Below the pieces are notes generated by a model that was not told where the DNA came from, did no database searches, and was given only the letters and a program-made list of their open reading frames with translations. From Tomocerus qinae (Eukaryota; Arthropoda; Collembola; Entomobryomorpha; Tomoceridae): a stretch of DNA of 64,000 nucleotides. A program made the translations under genes and the position numbers. The stretch's first letter is position 1. Each line of letters opens with the position of its first letter. Positions 18,107 to 28,818 of this stretch are shown here, one piece after another. The DNA lies in NCBI GenBank assembly GCA_020055645.1, contig CM034546.1:33604001-33668000 (forward strand), in the 5' to 3' direction.

Positions 18107-21100
18107 AAGTAATTGTAAATAGCTGTCAATGACGAAATATTGTCCACCTCGAAAAGAGTGTGGTAGTCATCCGAAGATAAGTTTGTTAGGTAGTTACCCA
18201 ATAATGCGTTGCGTAATGGTTTATACACTAAGCAATGACATGTTACGTGTAGAAGATTTTCGTTTTGGCCATTCACATTGTAGCATATATTACACGGAGT
18301 AATACAGTTGAGATCATATCTTACACTGTTGATTATAATACGGGGTGTTTATTGAACATTGAACATTGATATTTATTGAACATCCTCAATTGACTAAGAA
18401 GTCTAATTTTTTCTAAAGGTATATTTAATAGTAAATATTTTTCTGGGAAGACTTCGTCAATTTTCAATGTCCCATAAATTACACATGTTGTGGCCGTGGC
18501 TTTCTTTTCGATATCTTTTGTCGTTTAATATCAATAAACCTCATGACCATTTCCGTGTAGTGTTTTGATATGATATCAATTGATTGGGATTGCCAGACGA
18601 AAGAAAAGCCTAATTTCTCAACGATTCCCCTGAGCTGAGATACCCAGTTTCTCTTGTCTACAGCATTTTCTTTTTGGTCTTCATTGAATAATGTTTGATA
18701 ACCAATTTTTGGGTACCGGTTATCGTTCATTTTCAGAAGTTTCATCCATAGCCTTAGCGCAAATTTAAAAACATGGGTATAAACTTTGGTTCTGCCAGTT
18801 TCCAACCGTAGTATATAACCTGGTGTATTTCTAGGCAATTTTAGTAGCCTTTTCAGAAACTGGCAATGGATAACCTCAGTTTCTTTTTCGTGTGTTAAAC
18901 CCCATATAGCGCTGCTGTAAAGAAGGCTGGAAAGGCATATGGAGTCGAAAATTCTCATTCGTGAATACCAACTTTGCATTTTGGATCTGGTTAAAATAGA
19001 CCATACCAGGCCCACTTTGACAGATGCACGTCTTACAAAGTCCTCAGCGGTTTTATTGAATAGTCCCGAGGGTGAAAAAAGTACTCACAGATAGGTGAAT
19101 GAGCTAACTATCTCTATTTCCTGGCTGCCATATGAGAATTCCAGTTTTTTCCCTTCAAAGCTTTTTTTAAGATGGCCAGCTCTGTTAAAAATCATTATTT
19201 TTGTTTTAGATACGTTTACAGTTAGTCTTTTTTTATCACAGTACTTTTTTAACAGATTTAACTTTAACTGCAATGATCGGGGGGAGGGGCTGAGTAAAAT
19301 TAGATCGTCGGCATACATAAGCATGTGTATGCCTTTCCCTTTCCCTATTTCGATCTTTGACAGCACGCTGTTTTCGAAAAATTCTTCTAGATCGTGTACA
19401 TATAGACAGAATAATAGGGGCGAACAAATCTCTCCTTGCAATAAGCCCTGCGTTACTTTTATGGATTTTGAGAGGCCATCAAAGGCTTTTATAACCATAT
19501 TAGCTTTACAGTATAGAGACTGTAAAATTTTAATAATTTTTGCACTTATTTTGAGCTTTTCTAAGGTTTCCCATAGCATGTTAAAGTTTATTGAGTCAAA
19601 ACATCTCTCAAAATCCACAAAGGCAGCATATACCTCAGTATTTAAGTACCGAAGATTGTATTGGATGATACTATTTAAAGTAAAAATGTGGTCGTCGCAA
19701 CCTCTACCCTTTCTGAAGCCCGCTTGGGCTTCTGGTATAATATTATGTTTATCTGCAAACAATGTTAATCTAACTAATATTATGAATGTGAAACACTTTA
19801 ATAGGGTATTTAAAAGCGAAATCCCCCGATAATTTCGCGGATTATGGGGATCTCCCTTTTTAAAAATCAGGCTCACCTCGATTTCCGACCATTTATGTGG
19901 CATAATTTTTTCTCTCATTACCGTATTAAATAGCCTAAGTGTCGTGTCATGCATTTCATCTGGTAAATTTTTTATAAATTCATTTTTTATTCCGTCGGTG
20001 CCAGGGCATTTCCCATTTTTTAACTTCTTAACAGCATTATTAAATTCTACCTCGTTAATTTCTTTATCTAGTTCTTCAACTTCACTATGGTTAGGTACAA
20101 ACATTGGTTCGTTTACTAACTCTTCCCATTTTGATTTATCAATTAAATTATTTTGGTCCCTTCTGGGCCGAAAGAAATCCACACAACTCCAAAAGTCAGT
20201 ATTATTCTTTAAATTGGCAAGTCTTTCTTGCGTTTTGGAATTATGTGTACTCTTTTTTTGCGCATACAATTTCTTTAACTCCCCTTTTAATCTATTAGCA
20301 TGCGAATGTAAGTCAGGTCTAAAGTTAAACTTTCTACATTGTCTTCGAGCCTGTAGATATAACTTTTTCTTAACAACACACTCTCTATCATACCAAACCT
20401 GATTTTTAATCACAGGCTGTTTAACGATTGGAACTGACTTAACCATATTACATTCTCTTGCTGAATATTCTATACCGGAAACAATATGTTCATATAAGTA
20501 ACCTACGCTATTATTATTGTTATCAACCGGATTAGAGTCACACCACTTAATAATCGTATCCTTATATTTATCACAATGAACGTTATTCCAGAAAAGAGTG
20601 TCCTTAAATACTGGCTTATCCGATTTTCGGGTATCATCTTTACAATAGTAATTTAAAACTAGCACACAAATGTTGTGATCCGACAAGCCAATATCTTCAA
20701 TAATTTTAAAATCCACAATATCTGGAATAACAAGATTGTTTACACAAACAATATCATTAACACTCTGACCTTGAGTAGACGAATACGTAAATTCACCTGG
20801 TGAGTCAGATGGGGTCCTTCCATTCATAATAACCAGATCCATATTATTTAGGTAGTCGATTAATGATTTTCCTCTCGAGTCTATCTTCAGGTCCTTGGAA
20901 CTCCTTAATTTTGAAATATTTGTATTTCTGCAGATATCTTCGTCACAAAAGCCTAAACTGCCGATTCTACAATTTAGATCACCCCCACATATAATTTTTA
21001 TGTTTTTGAATTTATCCTGTAGATTAAAAAAAGTGTCTTCAAATAGTGGCATAACTACCTTTACATCTTTTTTTTGGTTTACGTATATATTAATAATTAT

Positions 21101-21448
21101 AAATGAATTTTTTGTTATTTTATCCCTAATTAAAATTATTACCCACAAGTCAGTAATCTCAATCGTATTTACAATATCAAATAAATGTACATTTACCAGA
21201 ATTGCCAATCCACCACTAGCGCGCCCCTTCTGTTTGTCTTTAATGGCCCTGCTACAAACTGCTTTGTAGTTTCCGAAGGGTGGAGGGAGAGAGAGATCTT
21301 CTCTTGTATAATGCCACGTTTCAGTAATACAAATAATAGGATAATTAGATAATATATTTTTTTCGCGTGGCTCTAGACTGAAAAATTTTGCAATACCATT
21401 GCAGTTCCAGAAAATAATATCAAGGTTTCTGTACTGACATTTTTCCAA
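18107..21448 (-). pseudogene. LINE A ORF2: endonuclease and reverse transcriptase, broken
   Basis: ATG at 21448. APE endonuclease: WNCNG, ITETWH, GGDLNCRIG and SDHNICVLVL at about residues 14-265. RT: GKCPGTDGIKNEF, FKKGDPHNPRNYRGISLL, palm motif A FVDFERCFDSI and motif C MLMYADDLILL (catalytic YADD intact). The long frame ends at an in-frame TGA at 19085-19087. The same frame resumes as VLFSPSGLFNK and runs to 18479 with the RSxLYSSAIWGL block. Two further frame changes and a short duplication (atgttcaataaa, 18380-18400 region) precede the C-terminal finger CNICYNVNGQNENLLHVTC (about 18250-18300). It is therefore not functional. The last codons lie beyond LINE B at 10294-10330. Confidence 0.88.
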
Positions 21449-21529
21449 AACTGTGTCAAATTGAGTGATAGAATTACCGGAGCTGGATAAGGAAGGAGGG
21501 AAAGGATTGAAAGTAGACTCGTCGTAGTA

Positions 21530-22438
21530 TCATTGGTGGTTTCCGATAGGGTTAAGATGTCGGTGGACGAGTTCAATCTTGTCGTCTCTTCCCAGTCTGA
21601 ATAGGTCGTTTTCGATATAAAGACGAAGCCCCGACAGATTTGCTTTCTTTCCATTTGATTTTGCTCTTCTTAGTTCTTCTAAGAGAATTTTTTGCTGTCG
21701 TTCTTCATCCCTGGTTAGATCGTGCGATATAAAAATTTTATCGTTCGTATTTTTGGTAGCATTGTAGTTTTTTAGATTTTTAGCTTGCTTGAGAATGTTT
21801 ATTTTATCTGAAAATCGTTCCAATTTGACCAAAAGCCTTGGCGGTCCTGTTTTGCGAGATTTAAGGGGTACGACTGTATCAACTTTTATATCAGCGTTGA
21901 GGACTCTTAGTAAAAATGTTTCAACGGCATGTTCAATTGACCTGAAATCAGGTTTATTTATGCTTAAATTACTGATAATGACGTTCTTACGTTTTGATTC
22001 AGCTTCTGAGAAGTGAACTTGTTTACGTAATATTTTTAGTTCCTCTTGCTGGTTGATCAGCTGTTCCTGAAGGGTTTCCACGGTAGATTCCAGTACAGAT
22101 GTTCTGTCTTGTAGATCACGTATAACATTTATGACTGTAAATAGGTCCGTTTTGATGACATTTAGTGGACTAATAATCCCCATCAATCCTTCTTTAAACA
22201 TTCCTAGATTTAGTTGATCTGTGTCAGATCCTCTAAATTCAGGTATTGGAAACTGTATTTCTGTATTTATTAACTCGATAGGGTCATCTCCGGTACGAAT
22301 TCGTTTTTCAGGCCGTCCGTTAGTCGTTGCCACAACTGGAGGAGGATTTTTCTTAAATTTGTCGAATATTCCAGCGTATTTGTTGCTCTCAGCTGTTTGT
22401 AGGTTGCTATCATTGGGACTTGAGTTTTCGCCGCTCAT
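21530..22438 (-). CDS. LINE A ORF1: coiled-coil RNA-binding protein, 302 aa
   Basis: Intact ORF upstream of ORF2. It has a disordered N-terminus, then a coiled coil at about residues 95-145 (VESTLQ-type heptads; QEQLINQQEELKILRKQVH). An RRM-like domain opens with KRKNVIISNLSINKP, and a basic C-terminal domain follows (RDEERQQKILLEELRRAKSNG). This is the L1/CR1-type ORF1p plan that packages the element RNA. The 81-bp gap to the ORF2 ATG and the short 5' UTR (22439-22675) complete the element. Confidence 0.8.
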   Translation of the reverse strand: MSGENSSPNDSNLQTAESNKYAGIFDKFKKNPPPVVATTNGRPEKRIRTGDDPIELINTEIQFPIPEFRGSDTDQLNLGMFKEGLMGIISPLNVIKTDLFTVINVIRDLQDRTSVLESTVETLQEQLINQQEELKILRKQVHFSEAESKRKNVIISNLSINKPDFRSIEHAVETFLLRVLNADIKVDTVVPLKSRKTGPPRLLVKLERFSDKINILKQAKNLKNYNATKNTNDKIFISHDLTRDEERQQKILLEELRRAKSNGKKANLSGLRLYIENDLFRLGRDDKIELVHRHLNPIGNHQ

Positions 22439-22692
22439 GGTTCCCGTTTGTTCTTGGGATTGATATGCACCAATTTTGCTTTCTGATATAACTGTGAATT
22501 TTGCTATCGGAAGTGGGGATTTGAGTCACGAAATTTGTGGGATTGGGTAAGGTAAGCAGGGGGATATAATTTATGTGGAGTAGTAGGTAAAAAAGCAATT
22601 TTATTTTTAAAAAACTAAAAATTTTATAAGAGAAATTAAATCGTGCTTTTAACCTTTGAAATCTCCCGCTCCCTCGGGTACGGAAAATACAG

Positions 22693-22771
22693 TAATAATA
22701 ATATAAGCATTATTTTTTCTATTATTATATCCCTACTTAGAATCATACTTATACAAGTCTATAATGATTCA
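22693..22771 (-). repeat. BEL 3' LTR, second piece
   Basis: Matches 33087-33165 with one base difference (catactt against catactc). It ends AATGATTCA, the reverse complement of the TGAATCATT start of the LTR. Together with 9526-10034 it makes 588 bp, exactly the length of the other LTR. Confidence 0.95.
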
Positions 22772-22902
22772 TTCTCCCGACTATTGATTTGCTAAGGGTA
22801 GCGAAAAAACAGAACCAAATCAAAATTAAATGATCTTTTTTAATATGATCTTGACGCTGCTAATGGTGATGACGAGAGCGAACAGAATGATGATGAAAAG
22901 TC

Positions 22903-25900
22903 CTAGTCCCTTGTAGATCCAAGAGGTCCAGCCAAAACCATAGAGAGATAAAATATTAAATCCTCCTCCGTTGTCCTGTCCGGTGGCTCGTACGATATGG
23001 ACATTCCTTCATCTCTCACATCTTTATTTGAGAGGTAATGTAATTTTCCAGTAATAGTTACAGGAACTTCATTTTTTGAACACTGAAATTTGCATTTCAG
23101 GTTGACGTCAGGACTGTCTAGCTTCATGATGATGTGATGTTTTACCAGTTCGTCCGTGAGGTGAATGGGAACAAAGAACCCGATTTCAGGGCATTCCAAG
23201 GTGCCAACATTTTCTCCGGATTCGACCTTAGCGTAAACAACTAAATTCGCTCCCGGCCTGCAACTGTAACATCCGACCAATTTGACTACCTGTAGATAAC
23301 ATTTTGAATCGGATACTTGTTTGGTTAACTGCAGCTGATTTGTTGTTAATTGAATTTCCAGGAGCGTGTTGGTGGTGGATTGAAAAATTACAGAATCGCC
23401 TTCAGGGATCAAGACACCATCACCTAATTTTAATGGTAGGGCACTGTCTTCCATCAATTTATCTGGATTAATTAGGTCCGCAATGCAACGTGCCCCGCTG
23501 CTATCTGAGATAACTCTAACCAAATTAGCACTAGCAAAACAGCGGTTATTTAGGGATTTAGCGTCTTCAATACTGTCACACTGAACTTCTCCAAGCTTAT
23601 TGAGGGTTATCTCTTTTCGGCTGGAACAGGGAACTAGAGCTAGTATGCGACCCTTCGCTATTATACAGTGTCCTAAAACAGGGACATAGGGGGCTGATAC
23701 AGATATTAATTCGAAATTGATGTTTTCAATCGTTGTTGAAGATCCTGCATGAAGTGTAGTGACATTTTTGAAGATTTTCTCGCCTAGGTGGAAGGTTATG
23801 CTGAGCTGCACTGAGAATTTCCACTCCGGGCAGTCGTATACCGTATATACTTCATTTGTTGGATTTGCTAGGGATACGCGAATGAAATGGCAATCTCTTG
23901 TCAATATGAATGGACATTGAGGATGTCGGAGATCTTGACATGTGCTCCAGCCTAGATTATTTTTGGTATCCTTAAAAATCTTTATAGTATCATTGTTTCC
24001 AAATTCTTGACATTTATTTGCGTGACATTCGGAACTCGGATAGAGACTATAGCATTGTATAGAACTCTGACATTTCACTGCAGGCTTAGGAACGTAATAG
24101 AGAAGTTCTTTCATGCATTTTAGGGCTACGTATTTAGTTTCAATTGAGATTGTTCCTAAATGATTGGTGTGTGAATCTTGGATATTAAAACACGAAATTT
24201 GCTCAAGAGGGCTAAGAGCAAGTCGAGTGTTAAAACGAACTGAACACGTCGCCTTTGAATTTTCAGTGTAGTGGCACTCATGAGAAGCTGCCGTCATTGC
24301 TGCAAAATTAGAGCATCCATGGATCATTGTTATGATTAACAGTAGTGAACACAGGAAAAGTATCCTTGCTCCGGGTAGGTATTCTCGTCTACGGATGGTA
24401 GGACTCCTTCTTATTGCTCTTGAAATGGGACGTTGAGATGTTATCCGGATTTCATCCAGCGGAACTTCAACGTTTACAATGTTGTTTCCAGATTTCAATT
24501 TTCTAAGCAATATGATTTTGACACATTTTCGGAAGGGCCATATTATCCACTTAGCTAATGTTACCATAACTTTTGTGATGTAGGTAATTGTGATTATTAC
24601 TGTAGTTAGGCTGATTCCAACTATGAATATCACAAACCAATGGACGTAGGAATAGCAGGAAACATTTCCCCAACGGTCAATACAGAAGTAGCAATCTAGA
24701 AGTTGACAAATTGGAATGCGATTGCAGGTGATTTGTCGCTCGAAGGGGGGGTCAAAATCTGCAAACCATATTTCTACATGAATTATTCCGTTTGTAGCTA
24801 ACATGTTTTTCGTTAGCTTTAAGTCGGTTCTTGATGTTGCTGGCAAAATCGAAACGAATTCCGGATTCTTTTGGGCCTTGATGTATTTTGCTACTTCTCC
24901 AGGAGTGGAGATTATGATTCCATGTAAGCTACACACCAATGTGCACTTGTGACATGGATGTCTATTCTTGGTAGCACTTAGTCTTCCTTTTTGACTAGCA
25001 AATTCATGGTTCCCCAGCATATTGGAAACAATTCTTCACCTTCATATTGCAATTTGTGGAGAATTGAGGTAGCGTTGTAAGAGCAGGTGCAAATTGGTTG
25101 CAGATCATTGGAGCAGCCGATGTTATTGCAGAACTCACGGTCTCCTCCACACTCACCCAACTGGCAGTTCAAATCTTTGCACTGTCCCTTGCAAGAATAT
25201 GATGTGATGGCTTCCTTTTGTGAATCCTGCTGAATATTCAGTGTCGATATGACAAATATTTTGGAGTTTCCAATTATGACTGGAACCTCTGCAAAGTGCT
25301 CTGTATAATGCACACAATTTCTCAGTGTCAAATCGCCTATTGCGCAGAAATCGGACGTCAATTGATGTCTGTCAATGAATGTAGCGTCAAACTCCTTGTT
25401 ATGAGTTTGACATTCCAAATTGTCGAGGTTGACTTCTTCGAGTTTCGGACAGGGAATTGTTGGTTTGGTGCATGATCTTCCGTCTGGAGTGATTTCCATT
25501 TCATTCTCGCATGAATGAGTCCGGGAGCAGATTGAACCGTTGCTATAGATGTATATCCATTTTGCTGTCTTGGCACACAATGGAAATACATGATGAGTGT
25601 TCCACTTTAGCTCGCAAGCTGGGGCCTTCGTAGATATATTCGGATGTGGTTCGAATAAGGCGTTGGTCATGCTAAAGAGCATAAATAATATGATCGTAGG
25701 CAAAGTGAATTTGGCTGTCTTTGTTGTTTTAGGCCAACGGATCAGGGAAGTTATCAACATGAAGAGTATAGAGATTAGAAACATGGATAAAAATGACGTT
25801 GTTTCAGATCCATTGTGGAATGTTGAATTCTTTTGAGAAGAATTGTCCGCAAAAGCTGACCCAGTTGTCAAAATGTAAAAATGGAGTACTGTGGAGATCC

Positions 25901-25931
25901 AAATATACGACTTCGCTTTAACACCTCGCAT
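22903..25931 (-). pseudogene. env: BEL env: phlebovirus Gn/Gc-like glycoprotein precursor, frameshifted
   Basis: The env reading begins at the ATG at 25931, directly after an AG, with a signal peptide (WISTVLHFYILTTGSAFA). Here it is in frame with the upstream integrase, so splicing or processing would be needed. The first part (25931-24978) has two hydrophobic spans and many Cys and NxS/T sites. It overlaps in another frame with 25020-22903, which carries a double-spanning segment, an internal signal-like stretch (LFLCSLLLIITMIHG) and a Cys-rich ectodomain with GCYSCRPGANLVVY, resembling the phlebovirus G2 region. The C-terminal anchor is not in this frame: the ORF stops at 22903, and a hydrophobic segment (FIIILFALVITISSV) lies in a shifted frame just downstream. 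Two breaks make it non-functional as read. Kinship to bunyaviral glycoproteins is inferred from the Cys pattern. Confidence 0.65.
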
Positions 25932-27367
25932 CTTGCTTCTACTTTCACTTGATGCGTGATTTGTTACCGAAGGTGGGCTATTACCCTGCACCACTGGAGA
26001 CTCTTCGATTGGGAGTTTGGCCAATTTCACAATTGGACGAACGAATTCCTTACATTTTTTCTGCAACTTTCCATTTCTGTCAGTATATGACCCTTCAGTT
26101 TCTATTGTAGTGACCCGGACCAATCCGTCTTTGCCAGGGTGAACATTTTTGACTCTGCCGAGCCTCCACTTCATTGGAGGGAGGAGATCTTCCATAACCA
26201 ATACCATGTCCCCTGTTTTCAAGTTCTCTTCGACGCTTTGCCACTTGTTACGTTTTTGCAATGAAGTAACAAATTCTTGATTCCATCTCTGCCACAGTTC
26301 TTGGGTACGCCGCTGAACTAGCTGAAACTGATTTAGCCGATTAAGTTTTAGGTGTAGCAAATCGGCTTCTGGGTGGAACGTAAGGGATGTTCCAATCAAG
26401 AAATGAGCCGGAGTTAAAGCGTCGAGATCATGAGGGTCTTCAGACATGGGAGTCAAAGGTCTTGAATTGACTATGCCTTCGATGAACGTTAGCAACGTTG
26501 AAAATTCTTCCCAATTGTAAACGTCGTGGTCCATTATTCGTTTTAGATGATTCTTTATGAGTTTTACAGTGATTTCATAAACCCCTCCGTGATGTGGACT
26601 TCTGGGGGATTGAAATGCCATTGAACTTTTTCAAGATCGATGCCAGGTAGAATATTGTCTGACGATGCTTGAATATTTCGAATATCTTGTTCCATGATAT
26701 TGTTAGCACCTACGAAATTCAGGCCATTATCGCTGTAGATATGACAAGGCATTCCTCGTCTTGAAACAAATCGGCGGAAAACTAAAAGAAATCCTTCATG
26801 TAAAAGCATTGAAGCAATTTCCATATGAATGGCCCGCGTGGCCATGCATGAAAATACGCTTATCCAAACTTTGAATTTTCCAGTTTCTCTTCCGGAGAAG
26901 TTTTTAAGCTGATAGGGCCCAGCAAAGTCCACAGCAGTGTTTAAAAATGGGCGGGAGATATTTATCCTTGCGGATGGAAGCTGGCCCATTAATTGCATTT
27001 TCGGTTGGGCCCGATATCTGAAACAAATTAGGCATTTGTCGAGTACACTTTTTATTGATTTGGTCGCAGAGGGTATCCAATATTTTGCACGGAGATGATA
27101 TGCAACTGTTTGTTTTCCTGCATGAGCCAGTTTGTAGTGTTCATGCATTATCATCGAACGAATTAAAGGATGATTTCCAGGAAGCAGAATAGGATGCTTG
27201 GCATCATAATTCATTTCTGCGTTCAGCAGTCTTCCGCCTACACGAAAAATTCCTTCGGTGTCCTTGAAAAGAGAGAGAGTCCGAAAATGATGAAGTTCAT
27301 ATTCAGCTTGTTTTTTGTTTACGTTTTCTTTGGCAAAACTGTGTCTCCTTCTGGATAAGAGAAGCAA
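25932..27367 (-). pseudogene. pol: BEL integrase, two frames
   Basis: 27367-26564 holds the zinc-binding N-terminus (HYKLAHAGKQTVAYHLRAKY, then KCLICFRYRA) and the first two catalytic Asp (VDFAGPY and YSDNGLNF). The third acidic residue (PHHGGVYE) is in the next frame, 26621 onward, so a frameshift near 26600 splits the core. A DUF5641-like C-terminal domain follows (KTGDMVLVMEDLLPPMKWRLGRV), where BEL integrases end, and the frame then runs on into env. It inserts the cDNA into the genome. Confidence 0.88.
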
Positions 27368-27482
27368 TCATTCGTTCTGATTTACTAAGTTCTGATGGAG
27401 TGGCTAATGGCAAGGCTTGGCCTTTGAATGTCTTACGTCGCACGACTCTTTGGACCAATGTCATGACATTAATAGCTTTCTT

Positions 27483-28748
27483 CTATGACGAGATGTTGGC
27501 TAGCTTCTGGATTACTGTGTCTTTCGATACTGTAACTGCTGTCACGGACGATATTTTCTTTTCTTCCTTGCGGTCAAAATCCGTTGTGGCAGTCGATGGT
27601 ATGAAAGCCTTGAGTGGATGATCAAGTTTATTTAACCATGGAGGGCCAGTAAACCACAGTGGGTGGCAGTGAAGCTCCTGAGGGTCTAATCCTCTTGAGG
27701 CACAATCTGCCGGATTATCTTCCGAAGATACATGTCTCCATTGCTTAACAAGAGAAATCTCTTGAATTTGGTTGATTCGATTTGCCAAAAAGATCTTCCA
27801 TTTTTGTGGTGAGGAGTTAATCCAGTTTAGAACAATGGTGAAATCACAGTGGTAGTGAACACTGGACAAATTTGGAAGCTTCCAAACATCTTGGACGTGT
27901 TTCATTAGCTGAGCTAGGAGGACTGCTCCTTGCAGCTCCAGCCTTGGTATAGTCATAGTCTTAAGTGGAGCGACCCGAGTCTTCGCCATGACCAATTGAC
28001 AGGAAACTTTCTTGACAGGGTCAGATTGGTCGTACTGACGTAGATATACTGCGGACGAGTAGGCCTTCTCACTCAAGTCACAGAACCCGTGTAGTTCGTA
28101 CACGTGGGTGGAGGAGTTTGATTTATGATTAAAACTCCTAGGGATTAGGAACTTCTGGAGTTCGGGCAGATTGGAAGCAAACGTTTGCCAAGAAAGGAAT
28201 AACGTGAGAGGGAGTGGGTCGTCCCAATCCAATTTCTCTTTTTCCATCCAGATTAATTGCATGAGAGCCTTAGCCTTTAAAATAACAGGAGCTAGGAATC
28301 CCAAAGGGTCAAAAATCTTAGATATTTCTGATAAAACGAATCTTTTCGTGACTTTCTCGCGTTGCCACTCAGTGGGAAGGTTAATTATGAAGCGAAAATC
28401 GTCGTGTCTTGGATTCCATTGGAGACCCAATGTTTTGATTGTAGGATTTTCTTCGATTGGTAGGCTTAATCTGGTTTCACAAAACTCTTCAGGAATTGTG
28501 GCTAACAATTTTGCGGAGTTGCTAGACCACTTACGCAATGCAAAATGGGCTGTAGCAAGCATTTGAATTAGCTGCTCCTTAGCTTCGATAGCTTCTTGTT
28601 CATTTTCCACGCTCAATAATAAATCGTCGACATAGAATGAGGTTTCAATGATAGCAGATGCCACCGGAAAACGGTATTGTTCGTCTTCGGCGATTTTGAG
28701 AAGCGTTCTGCATGCGATGAAAGGTGAAGAGCAAATTCCAAAAGGCAC
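27483..28748 (-). pseudogene. pol: BEL RT (C-terminal part) and RNase H
   Basis: Begins MPFGICSSPF with the catalytic FYVDDLLLS (YVDD) at about residue 37. The Pao-type RNase H region follows (HGFCDLSEKAYSSAVYLR, NWINSSPQKWKIF), with WRHVSSEDNPADCASRG near its end. The frame breaks at 27483; coding similarity continues in another frame to about 27370 before the integrase. The first part of the RT is at the end of the preceding ORF (28819). Confidence 0.88.
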
Positions 28749-28818
28749 AGAGGTGAGACGATAATGAAGAAGAGGTTCAGCAGGTGATTTTCGCCAAAGA
28801 ACTCTTGCAAAATCACGT

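Larger units (their letters stand above)
10035..22675 (-). mobile_element. LINE A: APE-type non-LTR retrotransposon, full length, interrupted
   Basis: Flanked by the 17-bp target duplication GGGTACGGAAAATACAG (10018-10034 and 22676-22692). The 3' end at 10035 reads, on the minus strand, AATAAA followed by (TCTAA)n, a microsatellite tail. It contains ORF1 (21530-22438) and ORF2 (21448 down to 10294, interrupted by LINE B between 10331 and 18106). Net of LINE B it is about 4.9 kb, a normal full-length size. The ORF2 C-terminus is shared: most is on the right of LINE B, while the final dozen codons (LRAWVINKQQ, stop at 10294-10296) lie left of it. Clade uncertain. Confidence 0.88.

Noticed and set aside
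19095..20402. Long plus-strand ORFs opposite LINE A ORF2
   Set aside because: Antisense shadows of the RT frame; no independent family features.
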